32,318 nucleotides of DNA from Candidatus Bathycorpusculum termitum (GTDB lineage Archaea; Thermoproteota; Bathyarchaeia; Bathyarchaeales; Bathycorpusculaceae), in assembly GCA_031254875.1 (NCBI GenBank), contig JAIRTW010000115.1:1-32318 (forward strand). Reading direction: 5' to 3'. Position numbers and translations under genes: made by a program. A model generated the notes under the pieces. It was not told the DNA's origin. It searched no databases and saw only the letters and a list, made by a program, of their open reading frames with translations. Below are positions 8,861 to 17,295 of this stretch, piece after piece. The stretch's first letter is position 1. Each line of letters opens with the position of its first letter.

Positions 8861-11647
8861 TTGGTTAAGCCCTGGCACAGTGAAACGCTTGAAGCAACAA
8901 TGGATGAGTTAAAAACAGGTAATAGCGGATTAACTGCCCAAGAGGCAAAACAGCGGCTCATAACATATGGACCCAATGAACTCAAAAAAGAAAAACGCAA
9001 ATCCCCGATAAAAATTCTACTCGAACAATTCACCGATATACTTATGATTATTCTGCTTTTCGCTGTAGCACTCTCCATAGGAGTTGGCATCTATCAGAAT
9101 TCCAGGGAGGAAATGATAAATGCCGCAATCATTCTCATAATTGTCATCGTCAGTGCAACTTTGGGTTTCATTCAAGAGTACCGCAGTGAAAAAGCTGTGG
9201 AAGCCCTCAAAAAAATGACGACTCCCACCGCCAGCGTTTTGCGTGACGGCAAAGAAGCCCGAATCCCCGCGGCTGAATTGGTTCCTGGTGATGTCTTATT
9301 GCTCTATGCGGGCGATAAAGTTCCGGCTGATGGCAGAATCATAGAAGCCTTCACACTCAAAACCGATGAGGCCCCATTAACCGGTGAATCTTCTCCGGTG
9401 CAGAAATCAATTGAAGTTCTGCCGGAGCAAACACAGCTAAACGATCGGAAAAATATGGTTTTCACCGGAACCACCATTGTCTATGGCAGGGGTAGAGCAA
9501 TTGTAACCGGCACAGGTATAACCACTGAATTTGGCAAAATTGCCAGGATGGTTCAAGTAGCTCCCCAGGAACAGACGCCGCTTGAAAAACGCTTGGCCGG
9601 TGTAGGTAAATGGATAGGCATCTTGGCCATAACCGTCGCCATAAGCGTGGGGATCATCGGCATAGTTGTTGAGCAACGTCCCATCCTTGACATGATCTTG
9701 TGGTCTATTAGTTTAGCAGTTGCCGCTGTACCTGAAGCTTTGCCCGCTATCGTTACCGGGGCACTCGCCATTGGCATGTACCGCATGGCTAAAGGCAACG
9801 CCATCGTCAAACGTCTGCCTGCCGTGGAAACATTGGGCAACACAAGCGTCATCTGTAGCGACAAAACAGGCACCATGACCAAAGGCGAAATGACCGTCCG
9901 CAACATCTACGTCAACGAGCAATCCATCAAAGTCACAGGCATCGGCTATGCACCTCAAGGTGAATTCCAAGTTGACGACAAAAAAATCGAACCCCACAAC
10001 GACATAAAAACGCTCCTCAAAGTCGCCGTACTCTGCAACGACTCCAGCCTCGAACAAGACAACCAATCGGGCAAGTGGATAGTTAAAGGTGATCCCACCG
10101 AAGGCGCCTTGGTTGTCGCCGCAGAGAAAGCAGGCATACAAAAAGAAGAACTCAACACAGAAGAACCACGTTACAATGAAGTGCCGTTTTCCTCAGAACG
10201 CAAACGCATGACCACCATCCATATCAAAGCAGGCAAAAAAATCGCCTACATGAAAGGCGCCCCCGAAGTGGTCATTGAACGTTGCAGTAAAATCCTAATC
10301 AACAACAAAACAGAGCCCTTCAACAAAGAAGACCACATCAAACACTTCAAAATAACCGAAGCGCTTGCCCTTCAAGCATTACGCAATCTCGCTTTTGCCT
10401 ACAAAGAACTCCCAAACGAAGAGGAAGAATTCACAGAGGAAATGGAAAAAGACTTTGTCTTTGTCGGCATCATGAGCATGATTGACCCACCCCGCCCAGA
10501 AGTCAAAGACGCCATAGCCGTCTGCAAAAAAGCCGGAATACGCGTCGTTATGATTACAGGCGACCATAAACTCACCGCCACCGCCGTAGGCAAAGAACTC
10601 GAACTCATCAACGAAGACGCCCCAAAAAACCAAGTGCTGACGGGACAGGAACTTGAAGAAATGACAGAGGAACAACTCGCCAGCATCGTAGAAAACGTGG
10701 TGATTTATGCCCGTGTCTCACCAGAACATAAAGTACGCATCGTTAAAGCTTGGAAACAAAAAAATCATATTGTCGCAATGACCGGCGATGGTGTCAACGA
10801 TGCCCCTGCACTAAAGATGAGCAATATAGGCATTGCCATGGGCATCAGCGGCACAGAAGTCTCCAAAGAAACCGCCGATATGGTGCTTGCCGATGACAAC
10901 TTTGCCAGTATCGTCAAAGCCGTGCGGGAAGGCAGAGAAATTTTTGAAAACATCAAAAAATACCTCACATATCTACTGCAATGTAACATCATGGAAATCA
11001 TAGTGATGTTTTGCGCGGTTGTGTCAGTGCCCTATCTTGCTCAACTCTTTGCACCCGAGAGTTTCCTTGCAACCGCAGCAGGCAAAGAAGCAGTTAACAA
11101 CGCCGCAATCGCGCTCACTGCAGTACAGTTACTATGGCTGAATCTAGTTACAGACGGTTTACCCGCTATTGCATTAAGTGTGGATCCAGGTGACCCCGAC
11201 CTGATGGAGCGCAAACCCCGCAAACCGACCGAGAGTATCTTTAGCAGAGACGTCAAAATCTACCTTACTGCAATGCCGGTGCTTATGTCAGCTCTGTTGT
11301 TGTCGGCGTTCTTTCTACATCAGCCATGGATGGGCGAGTATCAGCTCCTTGAAGCTCGAACCCAGCTGTTAACCGCCATGATAGTGATGGAGCTGATAAT
11401 AGCGCTCTCTATGCGGTCATTGAAATATCCAGTGTTCAAAGTCGGCGTCTTCAAGAACAAGTATCTATGGTATGCAATACTGGGCTCCTTCGCGTTGCAA
11501 TTAATAATTCTCTATGCGCCGGGTCTGCAGACCATCTTTGGTGTTCACATGCCAGAGCTGATCGATTGGGGTGTAGCGGTACTGTTTGGAGCTATAGTGT
11601 TCGCCACCTTAGAAATCGGTAAATGGATTACAAGCCGCCAAAAATAA
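8861..11647 (+). CDS. P2-type cation-transporting ATPase (Ca2+-ATPase-like)
   Basis: A 928-residue P-type ATPase with every core element in order: N-terminal cation ATPase domain (WHSETLEATMDEL), actuator motif TGES at 174-177, M4 motif VPEALPAIVTG at 290-300, phosphorylated Asp334 in SDKTGTMTKGE, nucleotide-binding KGAPE, hinge motif TGDGVNDAPALK, and ten expected membrane segments. M6 has LNLVTDGLPA. The Glu of PEALP plus N and D in M6 match Ca2+ site II of SERCA/PMR1-like pumps, so Ca2+ export is most likely, though Na+ or Mn2+ pumps share this layout. The TTG start fits the conserved WHS position and follows a purine-rich site. It is not in an operon with its neighbours. Confidence 0.94.
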   Translation: MVKPWHSETLEATMDELKTGNSGLTAQEAKQRLITYGPNELKKEKRKSPIKILLEQFTDILMIILLFAVALSIGVGIYQNSREEMINAAIILIIVIVSATLGFIQEYRSEKAVEALKKMTTPTASVLRDGKEARIPAAELVPGDVLLLYAGDKVPADGRIIEAFTLKTDEAPLTGESSPVQKSIEVLPEQTQLNDRKNMVFTGTTIVYGRGRAIVTGTGITTEFGKIARMVQVAPQEQTPLEKRLAGVGKWIGILAITVAISVGIIGIVVEQRPILDMILWSISLAVAAVPEALPAIVTGALAIGMYRMAKGNAIVKRLPAVETLGNTSVICSDKTGTMTKGEMTVRNIYVNEQSIKVTGIGYAPQGEFQVDDKKIEPHNDIKTLLKVAVLCNDSSLEQDNQSGKWIVKGDPTEGALVVAAEKAGIQKEELNTEEPRYNEVPFSSERKRMTTIHIKAGKKIAYMKGAPEVVIERCSKILINNKTEPFNKEDHIKHFKITEALALQALRNLAFAYKELPNEEEEFTEEMEKDFVFVGIMSMIDPPRPEVKDAIAVCKKAGIRVVMITGDHKLTATAVGKELELINEDAPKNQVLTGQELEEMTEEQLASIVENVVIYARVSPEHKVRIVKAWKQKNHIVAMTGDGVNDAPALKMSNIGIAMGISGTEVSKETADMVLADDNFASIVKAVREGREIFENIKKYLTYLLQCNIMEIIVMFCAVVSVPYLAQLFAPESFLATAAGKEAVNNAAIALTAVQLLWLNLVTDGLPAIALSVDPGDPDLMERKPRKPTESIFSRDVKIYLTAMPVLMSALLLSAFFLHQPWMGEYQLLEARTQLLTAMIVMELIIALSMRSLKYPVFKVGVFKNKYLWYAILGSFALQLIILYAPGLQTIFGVHMPELIDWGVAVLFGAIVFATLEIGKWITSRQK

Positions 11648-11788
11648 ACAAATATAATCAGGAATCTGCCTACTAGAGAAACAATAAAAAATCCACCAGT
11701 GTTTAGGGTCATATCCTTTTTACTTTCCTTTTAGGGCCCGCGAAAGATGTTTAAACGGGTAAGCAACGAATAGACAGGCATGTGAGAA

Positions 11789-12130
11789 ATGTATATGCAC
11801 ATATTACAAGTTTATACACATGCTCCAGAAAGTTGTCCGATAGGTAATCCAAATAATCTGCAGATAACTATGGATTGGCTAAAGAAAATAGATACACTAG
11901 CGGCTAAACATCATATCAAGATTATAGGGGTGTGGACTGACCGCTGGGGGCATCAAGCTTGGGCCGTCTATGATACGCCCAACATGGAGGCTTTTGAGGC
12001 TTTTGAGCAGGAACCAGAGCACCTCAAAAGAGTCCCTTTCACCGATACCCAAACTAAAACTGTGACCACCATTGCTGAAACAATTGCCTTTTTTAATAAA
12101 ATACAACAAAACACTGACTTGCTGAAATAA
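11789..12130 (+). CDS. Small alpha-beta barrel protein (DUF3303-like)
   Basis: 113 residues, or 111 if the second ATG at 11795 is used. The pattern HAPESCP near the N-terminus, a central KIIGVWTDRWGHQAWAVYDTPNMEAFEAF, and a C-terminal beta strand followed by TIAETIAFF resembles small stand-alone ferredoxin-like barrels found in many archaea (DUF3303 and muconolactone-isomerase-like groups). Such proteins dimerise through beta sheets. No catalytic residues can be named, though the conserved His and Cys in HAPESCP could bind a ligand or metal. It is preceded by its own intergenic gap and looks monocistronic. The family assignment is from pattern memory and is moderate. Confidence 0.7.
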   Translation: MYMHILQVYTHAPESCPIGNPNNLQITMDWLKKIDTLAAKHHIKIIGVWTDRWGHQAWAVYDTPNMEAFEAFEQEPEHLKRVPFTDTQTKTVTTIAETIAFFNKIQQNTDLLK

Positions 12131-12779
12131 ACAGAACGCGACATAGCAAAAACCCCTCTTCGGCGGCGTAAACGTTAGCCGACCTTGTTCAGCCGGACAG
12201 GAACGGGTCACAAATCAAACACGCCAAAAAGAACATCACCTAAAAAATAGTGCCGCACCCAAGAAAACATTTTTTTCTGGTTAAATGTACTTCCAATTGA
12301 TTGGGTAAATGTTATTGGTAGTGGGTTCATGACTATTTAGAAAGTTGATTAAAGCTGTTATAGAGGCTTTTAAGCTATTTGGGTGATACGCTATCCTTAC
12401 CAAATATCTTCGATGCCTACATCCAGATTGATTGTAAATGATCTATTTCCGTTCGATCCGTCGCGTATCCTCGGTTTGAACTGTTGTAAATTTTGCAACA
12501 GTTGCCGATTCAACCAATTTTCCATCATCAACACATTTGAGTGACGCGAAATTGTTGGCCTATTCCGCTCAAACCGCACACCATTGGCAGGGGAAATGGT
12601 AAGGAGACAAAAAACAAAATTTTCCACTAAAGAGGTTGTGTAAATCAAAATTAGATTTAATAAGTTATATTCATAAAGGAGCCTCTTATAATTTATTATA
12701 AACACACATAATGCGGTTATATAGATTTATTTGTCTTTATCAATGACTGTTACAGCTCCATCACAAACCAATAAAAAAT
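12131..12779. other. Gene-poor region, possibly a decayed gene
   Basis: No recognisable gene. A minus-strand open frame of 102 codons (12397-12705) has a plausible composition in its C-terminal half (NRPTISRHSN, ENWLNRQLLQNLQQF), but its N-terminal half is low-complexity and no family is recognised; it may be a relic or chance. Within it is an 8-bp inverted repeat (AACTGTTG at 12479-12486 and CAACAGTT at 12496-12503). The part near 12150-12215 is unusually GC-rich compared with the AT-rich remainder. Confidence 0.35.
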
Positions 12780-12812
12780 ATGATTTTACGTATTCTACTT
12801 CACGGGATTATT

Positions 12813-13151
12813 ATGGTAGCTATCCCAGAAAATAAACCTCTCCAAAAAAACGTAGCCGAGGTCTCATTCGAGCGAGGCTTCCACTTCTGCACTCACGGAG
12901 GCAGATACACAGGAATATCAGCGGTGAGCCTTGCAGATTTAGCAGAGATACTCAAAACGATAGATGATGCGGCAATTACTTTCCATCTTGAACGCAATGA
13001 TTTTCAGAAGTGGGCAACCGATATTCTCTTAGATGAAGAATTAGCATGGAAAATCGACAAATTAAACGTAGAAGACACCGATACAAGAAAAAAACTCATA
13101 GACATAGTGAGGTCCCATTTGAATTTAAGCTCAAATATAACCGCGTTATAA
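12813..13151 (+). CDS. DUF5752 family protein
   Basis: About 112 residues from the ATG at 12813; the frame stays open to an ATG at 12780, but the extra eleven residues (MILRILLHGII) look like noncoding sequence. The body matches DUF5752 as I know it: an N-terminal F-HFCTHGGRYTGISAVSLADLAEILKTID, then AITFHLERNDFQKWATDILLDEELAWKI. The family is found in archaea and bacteria, sometimes fused to or beside sugar-active enzymes. Here a GT4 glycosyltransferase begins about 190 bases downstream on the same strand, consistent with a loose association. The biochemical role is unknown. Confidence 0.72.
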   Translation: MVAIPENKPLQKNVAEVSFERGFHFCTHGGRYTGISAVSLADLAEILKTIDDAAITFHLERNDFQKWATDILLDEELAWKIDKLNVEDTDTRKKLIDIVRSHLNLSSNITAL

Positions 13152-13341
13152 AATTCAACTATTTTTCAGTGACTTACCGATAACGGTATTATTTAACCAA
13201 CTACGACTATCTTCATTTGCTACTTGAGATCTACATCAATCGGGTGGACTGTGTTTAGCCGCTTTAAACGGGTTAAAGCCATTTATAGTATGCTTTATCT
13301 TAGCCAAACTAGCTATAGGACATAGCATCGGAGTGCGCTAG

Positions 13342-14526
13342 ATGACAAAATTCCGCTTAGCAGTCCTAAACACGCAACCGCCGCATCTCTACTTTGGCGG
13401 TGTTGAACGGCGCATAATGGAGACGGCTAAGCGGCTACAAACTCGGGTAGATATCGCGGTTTACTGTGGAACTAAGGCAGGTTTTAAAGCATCCGTTGCC
13501 GTTGAGGGCGCAACTCTCATTCCCTGCAGCTCAACAGATGTTATTTTTCCGCTGGATAATTGGTGTTTTAACCGAAGTCTCATAAAAACTGCGTCATGCA
13601 TCGGTGTTGATGTCTTTGAGGCTCATGCTGTAAGTGGGTATGGGTTTGTCAGAAAGCTCAGGCATCTTGGCATCAAAAAGCCCTTCATCCACACTATCCA
13701 TGGTGTTCTTGCAGATGAGTATGAGCAGGCAAAGCTAAACGGGCATCAAACATTAAGAGACCGCGTAGCGAATAATTTTATGCGGCAACTCGCTGGATTG
13801 GAAAAGCAGATGGCTCAAGATGCCGACTTAATCGTGACTATAGGGGACTATTCGCTTGGGAAAATTCAGCAACACTACGGGATAGATTCCGACAAAGTCA
13901 GGATTGTGCCAAACGGGGTGGACACGGAGAGATTCAAGCCTGCAGATACAGATACAGTCAAGCGACAGTTTGGGTTAGGCGCTGAGCCTTGTGTGCTTTT
14001 TGTGGGCAGTTTGATTCCCCGTAAGGGCTTACCGTTTTTGGTTGAAGCCGCAAAAGAGGTGGCGGCCAAGCAGGCGGATATCAAGTTTCTTATTGCAGGC
14101 GACGGTCCGCTTCGAGGAAGCCTTGAGGAAACTATAAAATCTGCAGGTTTAGCAGCTAACTTTTTGTTTCTAGGCCGCGTTGGCGATGATGTGCTTCCTT
14201 TGCTCTATAACTGTGCGGATGTGTTTGTTTTGCCCTCAATTCAGGAGGGGCAGGGAATTGTTTTGCTTGAGGCGCAGGCATCGGGTAGGCCGGTTGTTGC
14301 TTTTGATGTTGGCGGTGTTAATGAAGCTGTGTGCCGTGGTGAAACGGGGTTGCTTGTGGGTCGGGGTGATGTTGGGGGGTTGGCGGGAGCGTTGCTAAAG
14401 CTTTTAGGGGATAGTGCTTTGCGTGTGAGAATGGGTTTAAATGGGCGCCGGTTTGTTTCTGAGAACTATACGTGGGATCTATGTGCGCAGAGAATGTTTG
14501 ATGTTTATCGGGAAGTTAGGTGTTAG
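13342..14526 (+). CDS. GT4-family glycosyltransferase
   Basis: A 394-residue GT-B fold enzyme that transfers a sugar from a nucleotide-sugar donor with retention. The N-terminal acceptor domain has the GGVERRIMETAKRL start typical of GT4. The linker IVPNGVDTERFKP near residues 190-202 and the C-terminal donor domain follow: FVGSLIPRKGLPFLVEA, FLIAGDGPLRGSLE, and the E-x7-E motif in EGQGIVLLE at about 303-311, then ASGRPVVAFDVGGVNEAV. It probably acts at the inner membrane face on a lipid-linked glycan or glycolipid. Its 3' end overlaps the tail of the convergent zincin-like gene by 11 bases. The acceptor and sugar cannot be told from sequence. Confidence 0.92.
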   Translation: MTKFRLAVLNTQPPHLYFGGVERRIMETAKRLQTRVDIAVYCGTKAGFKASVAVEGATLIPCSSTDVIFPLDNWCFNRSLIKTASCIGVDVFEAHAVSGYGFVRKLRHLGIKKPFIHTIHGVLADEYEQAKLNGHQTLRDRVANNFMRQLAGLEKQMAQDADLIVTIGDYSLGKIQQHYGIDSDKVRIVPNGVDTERFKPADTDTVKRQFGLGAEPCVLFVGSLIPRKGLPFLVEAAKEVAAKQADIKFLIAGDGPLRGSLEETIKSAGLAANFLFLGRVGDDVLPLLYNCADVFVLPSIQEGQGIVLLEAQASGRPVVAFDVGGVNEAVCRGETGLLVGRGDVGGLAGALLKLLGDSALRVRMGLNGRRFVSENYTWDLCAQRMFDVYREVRC

Positions 14527-15043
14527 ATGCGTTGACTGATTTTACGAGTCGTTCAAAGTCAGTATCGTTCATCCATTCTGTGCGCAGGTAGCGTCGGATA
14601 CGTTCTTGGCTAAATCCCAGTCGACGGGCTTCTTTTATGCAGTAACGGTAGGCTTCAATTTCGGTGGGGCGGTCTACGTAGGCATAGCGGGGGTCAAAGA
14701 GTTCTTTACCGTCCATAAATTGTTTCACATGGCAGAGTTCATGGATTAAGTCGAGGTATATTTCGGTTCGGTTGCCGCTGTTTAGGTATTTTTTGCTTAT
14801 GACGAGGTGTCCGTCGTTGCCGTCTACATACATGTAGCCGTTTAGCCAGCTTAATTCCACTTTTAGTTGGCTTAGCACTGCAGTGGTTTTGTCGCCAAAG
14901 ATGGCCTGCACCGCAGGCACTTTATCGAAGGCTTTAAAGTATTCAAGAAAAGTTTTCGTTTGGCTACCGAGGCTTAATGGATTTACTGGGAGGCAATTGA
15001 ATATGCGCATTATGCGGAATAGATAGTAGTCTATGCTCGGCAA
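14516..15043 (-). CDS. HExxH zincin-like protein
   Basis: 175 residues from a TTG at 15043. The start is chosen because AGGAG (15052-15056) lies 8 bases before it and directly follows the upstream stop; a longer frame to 15097 would run into the preceding gene. DLIHELCHVKQF places a zinc-binding HExxH at residues 101-105, and TEIEAYR about 25 residues later offers a Glu as third ligand, the layout of SprT/ImmA-like and other small metallopeptidases. The C-terminal part is helical and basic. It is the last gene of the acetyltransferase-unknown-zincin operon. Peptidase activity is inferred from the motif only; the substrate is unknown. Confidence 0.75.
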   Translation of the reverse strand: MPSIDYYLFRIMRIFNCLPVNPLSLGSQTKTFLEYFKAFDKVPAVQAIFGDKTTAVLSQLKVELSWLNGYMYVDGNDGHLVISKKYLNSGNRTEIYLDLIHELCHVKQFMDGKELFDPRYAYVDRPTEIEAYRYCIKEARRLGFSQERIRRYLRTEWMNDTDFERLVKSVNASNT

Positions 15044-15057
15044 GATGGTTGCTCCTG

Positions 15058-16419
15058 TTATTTGAAGGCGGAGAGGTACTCGAGTTTCATGCCCCAATGC
15101 GTCAAGTCTGAGAGGTTTTCTATGCTACCTATGCTGGCGTCGATGTTGTTGTGAATGGGGTGTCTCCAGAGATTTTCGGGGACTAGGTTGAATTGTAGAG
15201 GTACTTTCGTGTTAAGATGGTACGTTTGGTTTAAATCTTTAATCAATCTGCCCGCCTGGCAGGCGTTTCGTGCGTTGGCGTAGCTTTGTAGCAGTTGGGA
15301 GGAGCCAAATACGCCTACACCATGCCAAACGGCGGCGTCTTCGGGGGAAGCCATCGAGTAGAGAAAGAACTGGGGGGAAGAAGGCATCTCAGCAAAACTG
15401 TAATCGGCGAGTTGCTCACCTGCTATATTGAATTTGTCGTCGCATACTGCTATAGCTATATCTTTTGGGTCTACACCATTTGGGTAGAGGGCTGTCGTTT
15501 TGTATGTGATGGTTGCGTTGTGGAATTTGCCGTTTTCAAAATGCAGTTTGCCTCGAGCTACTCGTTTGGAGCCATAGCCTTTTTTGGAGTGGGGTACAGT
15601 TAAAAGTGTGGTGCGTTTATTCATGCTTCGCCCCATGCACTTGTAGGCTTCCTCTATTGAGGCGTAGTCTTGGTTGCTTTCTCTTATTATGTAGTGGAGT
15701 AAGCCGTTTTTGTCTTCGGCTTTTAGGGTTGAGAGGGGCATGCGTAAACTGTATAAAGAGAGGTCCATGTCGAAAAACTTGGAAAGGTGGGGCAACTGTT
15801 GGTACTTGATTGAATCTACAAAATCAAGATAAGAGCTCCCGCTTGAGTTGAGTGTTTCAGAGATTAAGTCCGTTTCTTTTTTTGAAATCAGCGAACCGGT
15901 ATATTTCTTGGTGTATGCTTCATCGATTTTTAGCCCCTCAGTTGTGGCGTTTGCGGCGGGAATTGCGCTTTGTCCGCTGTCTATGATGGATTGTTTGAGG
16001 GGATTCATAGAGTAACGGTTGAGTTCAACATCGTCAGTGTTTAACAGAAAAGGCACGATATAGCCCTTTGGAGGTTTTTTAAGTGCCTCCAAGAGTGCGG
16101 CAGTATCATCTTGAGTGGGAGTGTGTAGGCCATATTCGAAGTAATAGTTGGCACATGCCGCAAGCATACGGATTCCAATGATTCCTTGGACTTCCTCAAC
16201 GGTGAGCTGGGGATTGGCGTATTCGACAGACCCGCGGAGATAAAACTGTTCATCCTCAAAGGGTACCGATATTTTTTTGCCGTTAACATATTGAAACAGG
16301 GTAACCTTGCGGTTTAGGCTCTGCCCCTTCACAGCCAAGACGCCTTCAACAATCTTTTTCACTGTAGAAAAAGATGATGCTAAAAAATCCTCAAGCAAAA
16401 ATTTACAGTAATCTTCCAT
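15058..16419 (-). CDS. Unknown 453-residue protein
   Basis: I recognise no family. The protein is soluble in appearance, with mixed alpha/beta composition. Visible segments are a helical N-terminus (1-30), an acidic strand-rich region near 40-70 (ISVPFEDEQFYLRGSVEY), an alanine-rich helix, and a second half with short hydrophobic strands and Ser/Asn-rich loops. It starts only three bases after the stop of the acetyltransferase gene and is followed closely by the zincin-like gene, so all three are likely co-transcribed and co-translated. No signal peptide or membrane helix is evident. It could be a substrate, partner or scaffold of its operon neighbours; nothing in the sequence decides this. 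Confidence 0.7.
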   Translation of the reverse strand: MEDYCKFLLEDFLASSFSTVKKIVEGVLAVKGQSLNRKVTLFQYVNGKKISVPFEDEQFYLRGSVEYANPQLTVEEVQGIIGIRMLAACANYYFEYGLHTPTQDDTAALLEALKKPPKGYIVPFLLNTDDVELNRYSMNPLKQSIIDSGQSAIPAANATTEGLKIDEAYTKKYTGSLISKKETDLISETLNSSGSSYLDFVDSIKYQQLPHLSKFFDMDLSLYSLRMPLSTLKAEDKNGLLHYIIRESNQDYASIEEAYKCMGRSMNKRTTLLTVPHSKKGYGSKRVARGKLHFENGKFHNATITYKTTALYPNGVDPKDIAIAVCDDKFNIAGEQLADYSFAEMPSSPQFFLYSMASPEDAAVWHGVGVFGSSQLLQSYANARNACQAGRLIKDLNQTYHLNTKVPLQFNLVPENLWRHPIHNNIDASIGSIENLSDLTHWGMKLEYLSAFK

Positions 16420-16422
16420 AAA

Positions 16423-17262
16423 TTATCCACGTTCTAAAGATTCAGCGAGATATATACAATTTTTTGCGGGGTTTTTCCCTAAAAACATTCTTGAAACAAA
16501 AAAGTCTTTTCTAAAGCCAACCTCAAAAAATAGGCCCAAGAGAACGGGATCATTTTTGGGGATCACGGTGTACACACTTTTTGCCTCTAGTTCGGTTAGC
16601 ACTGATTTAACAAGAGAAAGGGCTATATCACTTCTTTGTGGCTGGCAGATTAAGGGTCCAATCCATGCGGTCTTCTCGTAAACTGTAGCGGCAACATACC
16701 CCAAGATTTTGCTGTCTTCGGTTACATAGCAACTTGTGTTGGTTTCATCGAGGAGGATGGATTCAAGCAGTTTCTGCCGGTTGCCGCCAAAAAAACAGTT
16801 GTCAAATCTGACTATGGCAGGCAACTCAGATTTATCGATTCGGGGCAAAGATTTTGCGCTAACAGGGGGAAGGTTTGGAGTGTGGAGAACAGAGAAGTCT
16901 ATGTCAGGTCTAAAGCCTAATCCGTTATAGAAGCGTAAAAGATGAGGGTAGGCATAGAGCCCGATGGTTTCTACGTTTTTAGTGTTCAGATAGTTTACTG
17001 CGTGAGTGACAAGTGCGCTTCCTGCGCCCCTTTTACGGTATTCTTCTTTAACAACGAGGTTACCAAACCAACCGACTTTACCATAACTAATACAGGTAGC
17101 TATGCCCACACATTTGGCGTCATCAAGTAGAAGAAAACAGCCTCCAGATTCCAATGAAGCCATAAATATGAAATCTTCATCCGCCATATTCCAGTTCATA
17201 GTGTTAGCTAATTCCACAGCAAAACCATAATCGGACTCGGAGAGCGGTTTGATCTCAAACAT
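16423..17262 (-). CDS. Two-domain GNAT acetyltransferase
   Basis: 279 residues: an N-terminal GNAT domain (1-135) with the acetyl-CoA binding loop EEYRKRGAGSALVTHAVNYL near 72-91, and a C-terminal second GNAT-like domain (about 145-279) of the YitH/Acetyltransf_18 sort. Substrate unknown. The gene is first of a three-gene operon. Its ATG (17260-17262) and first codons lie inside the 17-bp left repeat of the mobile element, so the element has replaced whatever lay upstream. The integrase stop is now only 33 bases before the start, on the same strand, so the gene may be read from the element. The coding frame itself is intact. Confidence 0.88.
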   Translation of the reverse strand: MFEIKPLSESDYGFAVELANTMNWNMADEDFIFMASLESGGCFLLLDDAKCVGIATCISYGKVGWFGNLVVKEEYRKRGAGSALVTHAVNYLNTKNVETIGLYAYPHLLRFYNGLGFRPDIDFSVLHTPNLPPVSAKSLPRIDKSELPAIVRFDNCFFGGNRQKLLESILLDETNTSCYVTEDSKILGYVAATVYEKTAWIGPLICQPQRSDIALSLVKSVLTELEAKSVYTVIPKNDPVLLGLFFEVGFRKDFFVSRMFLGKNPAKNCIYLAESLERG

Positions 17263-17264
17263 AC
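17248..17264. repeat. Left attachment-site repeat
   Basis: The sequence TTTGATCTCAAACATAC recurs exactly at 27650-27666. On the minus strand it reads GTATGTTTGAGATCAAA, that is the ATG and first codons (MFEIK) of the acetyltransferase. To its left the two copies share nothing; to its right similarity continues imperfectly. Confidence 0.85.
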
Positions 17265-17295
17265 CTGAAACAAACCAAACATGTACAGAGATACG

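Noticed and set aside
9553-10141. Antisense open frames of 117 and 142 codons within the first ATPase gene
   Set aside because: They lie fully inside a strongly conserved gene and show only composition bias from it.
12397-12705. 102-codon minus-strand frame in the gene-poor gap
   Set aside because: No clear start signal and a low-complexity N-terminus; kept only as a possible relic in the region note.
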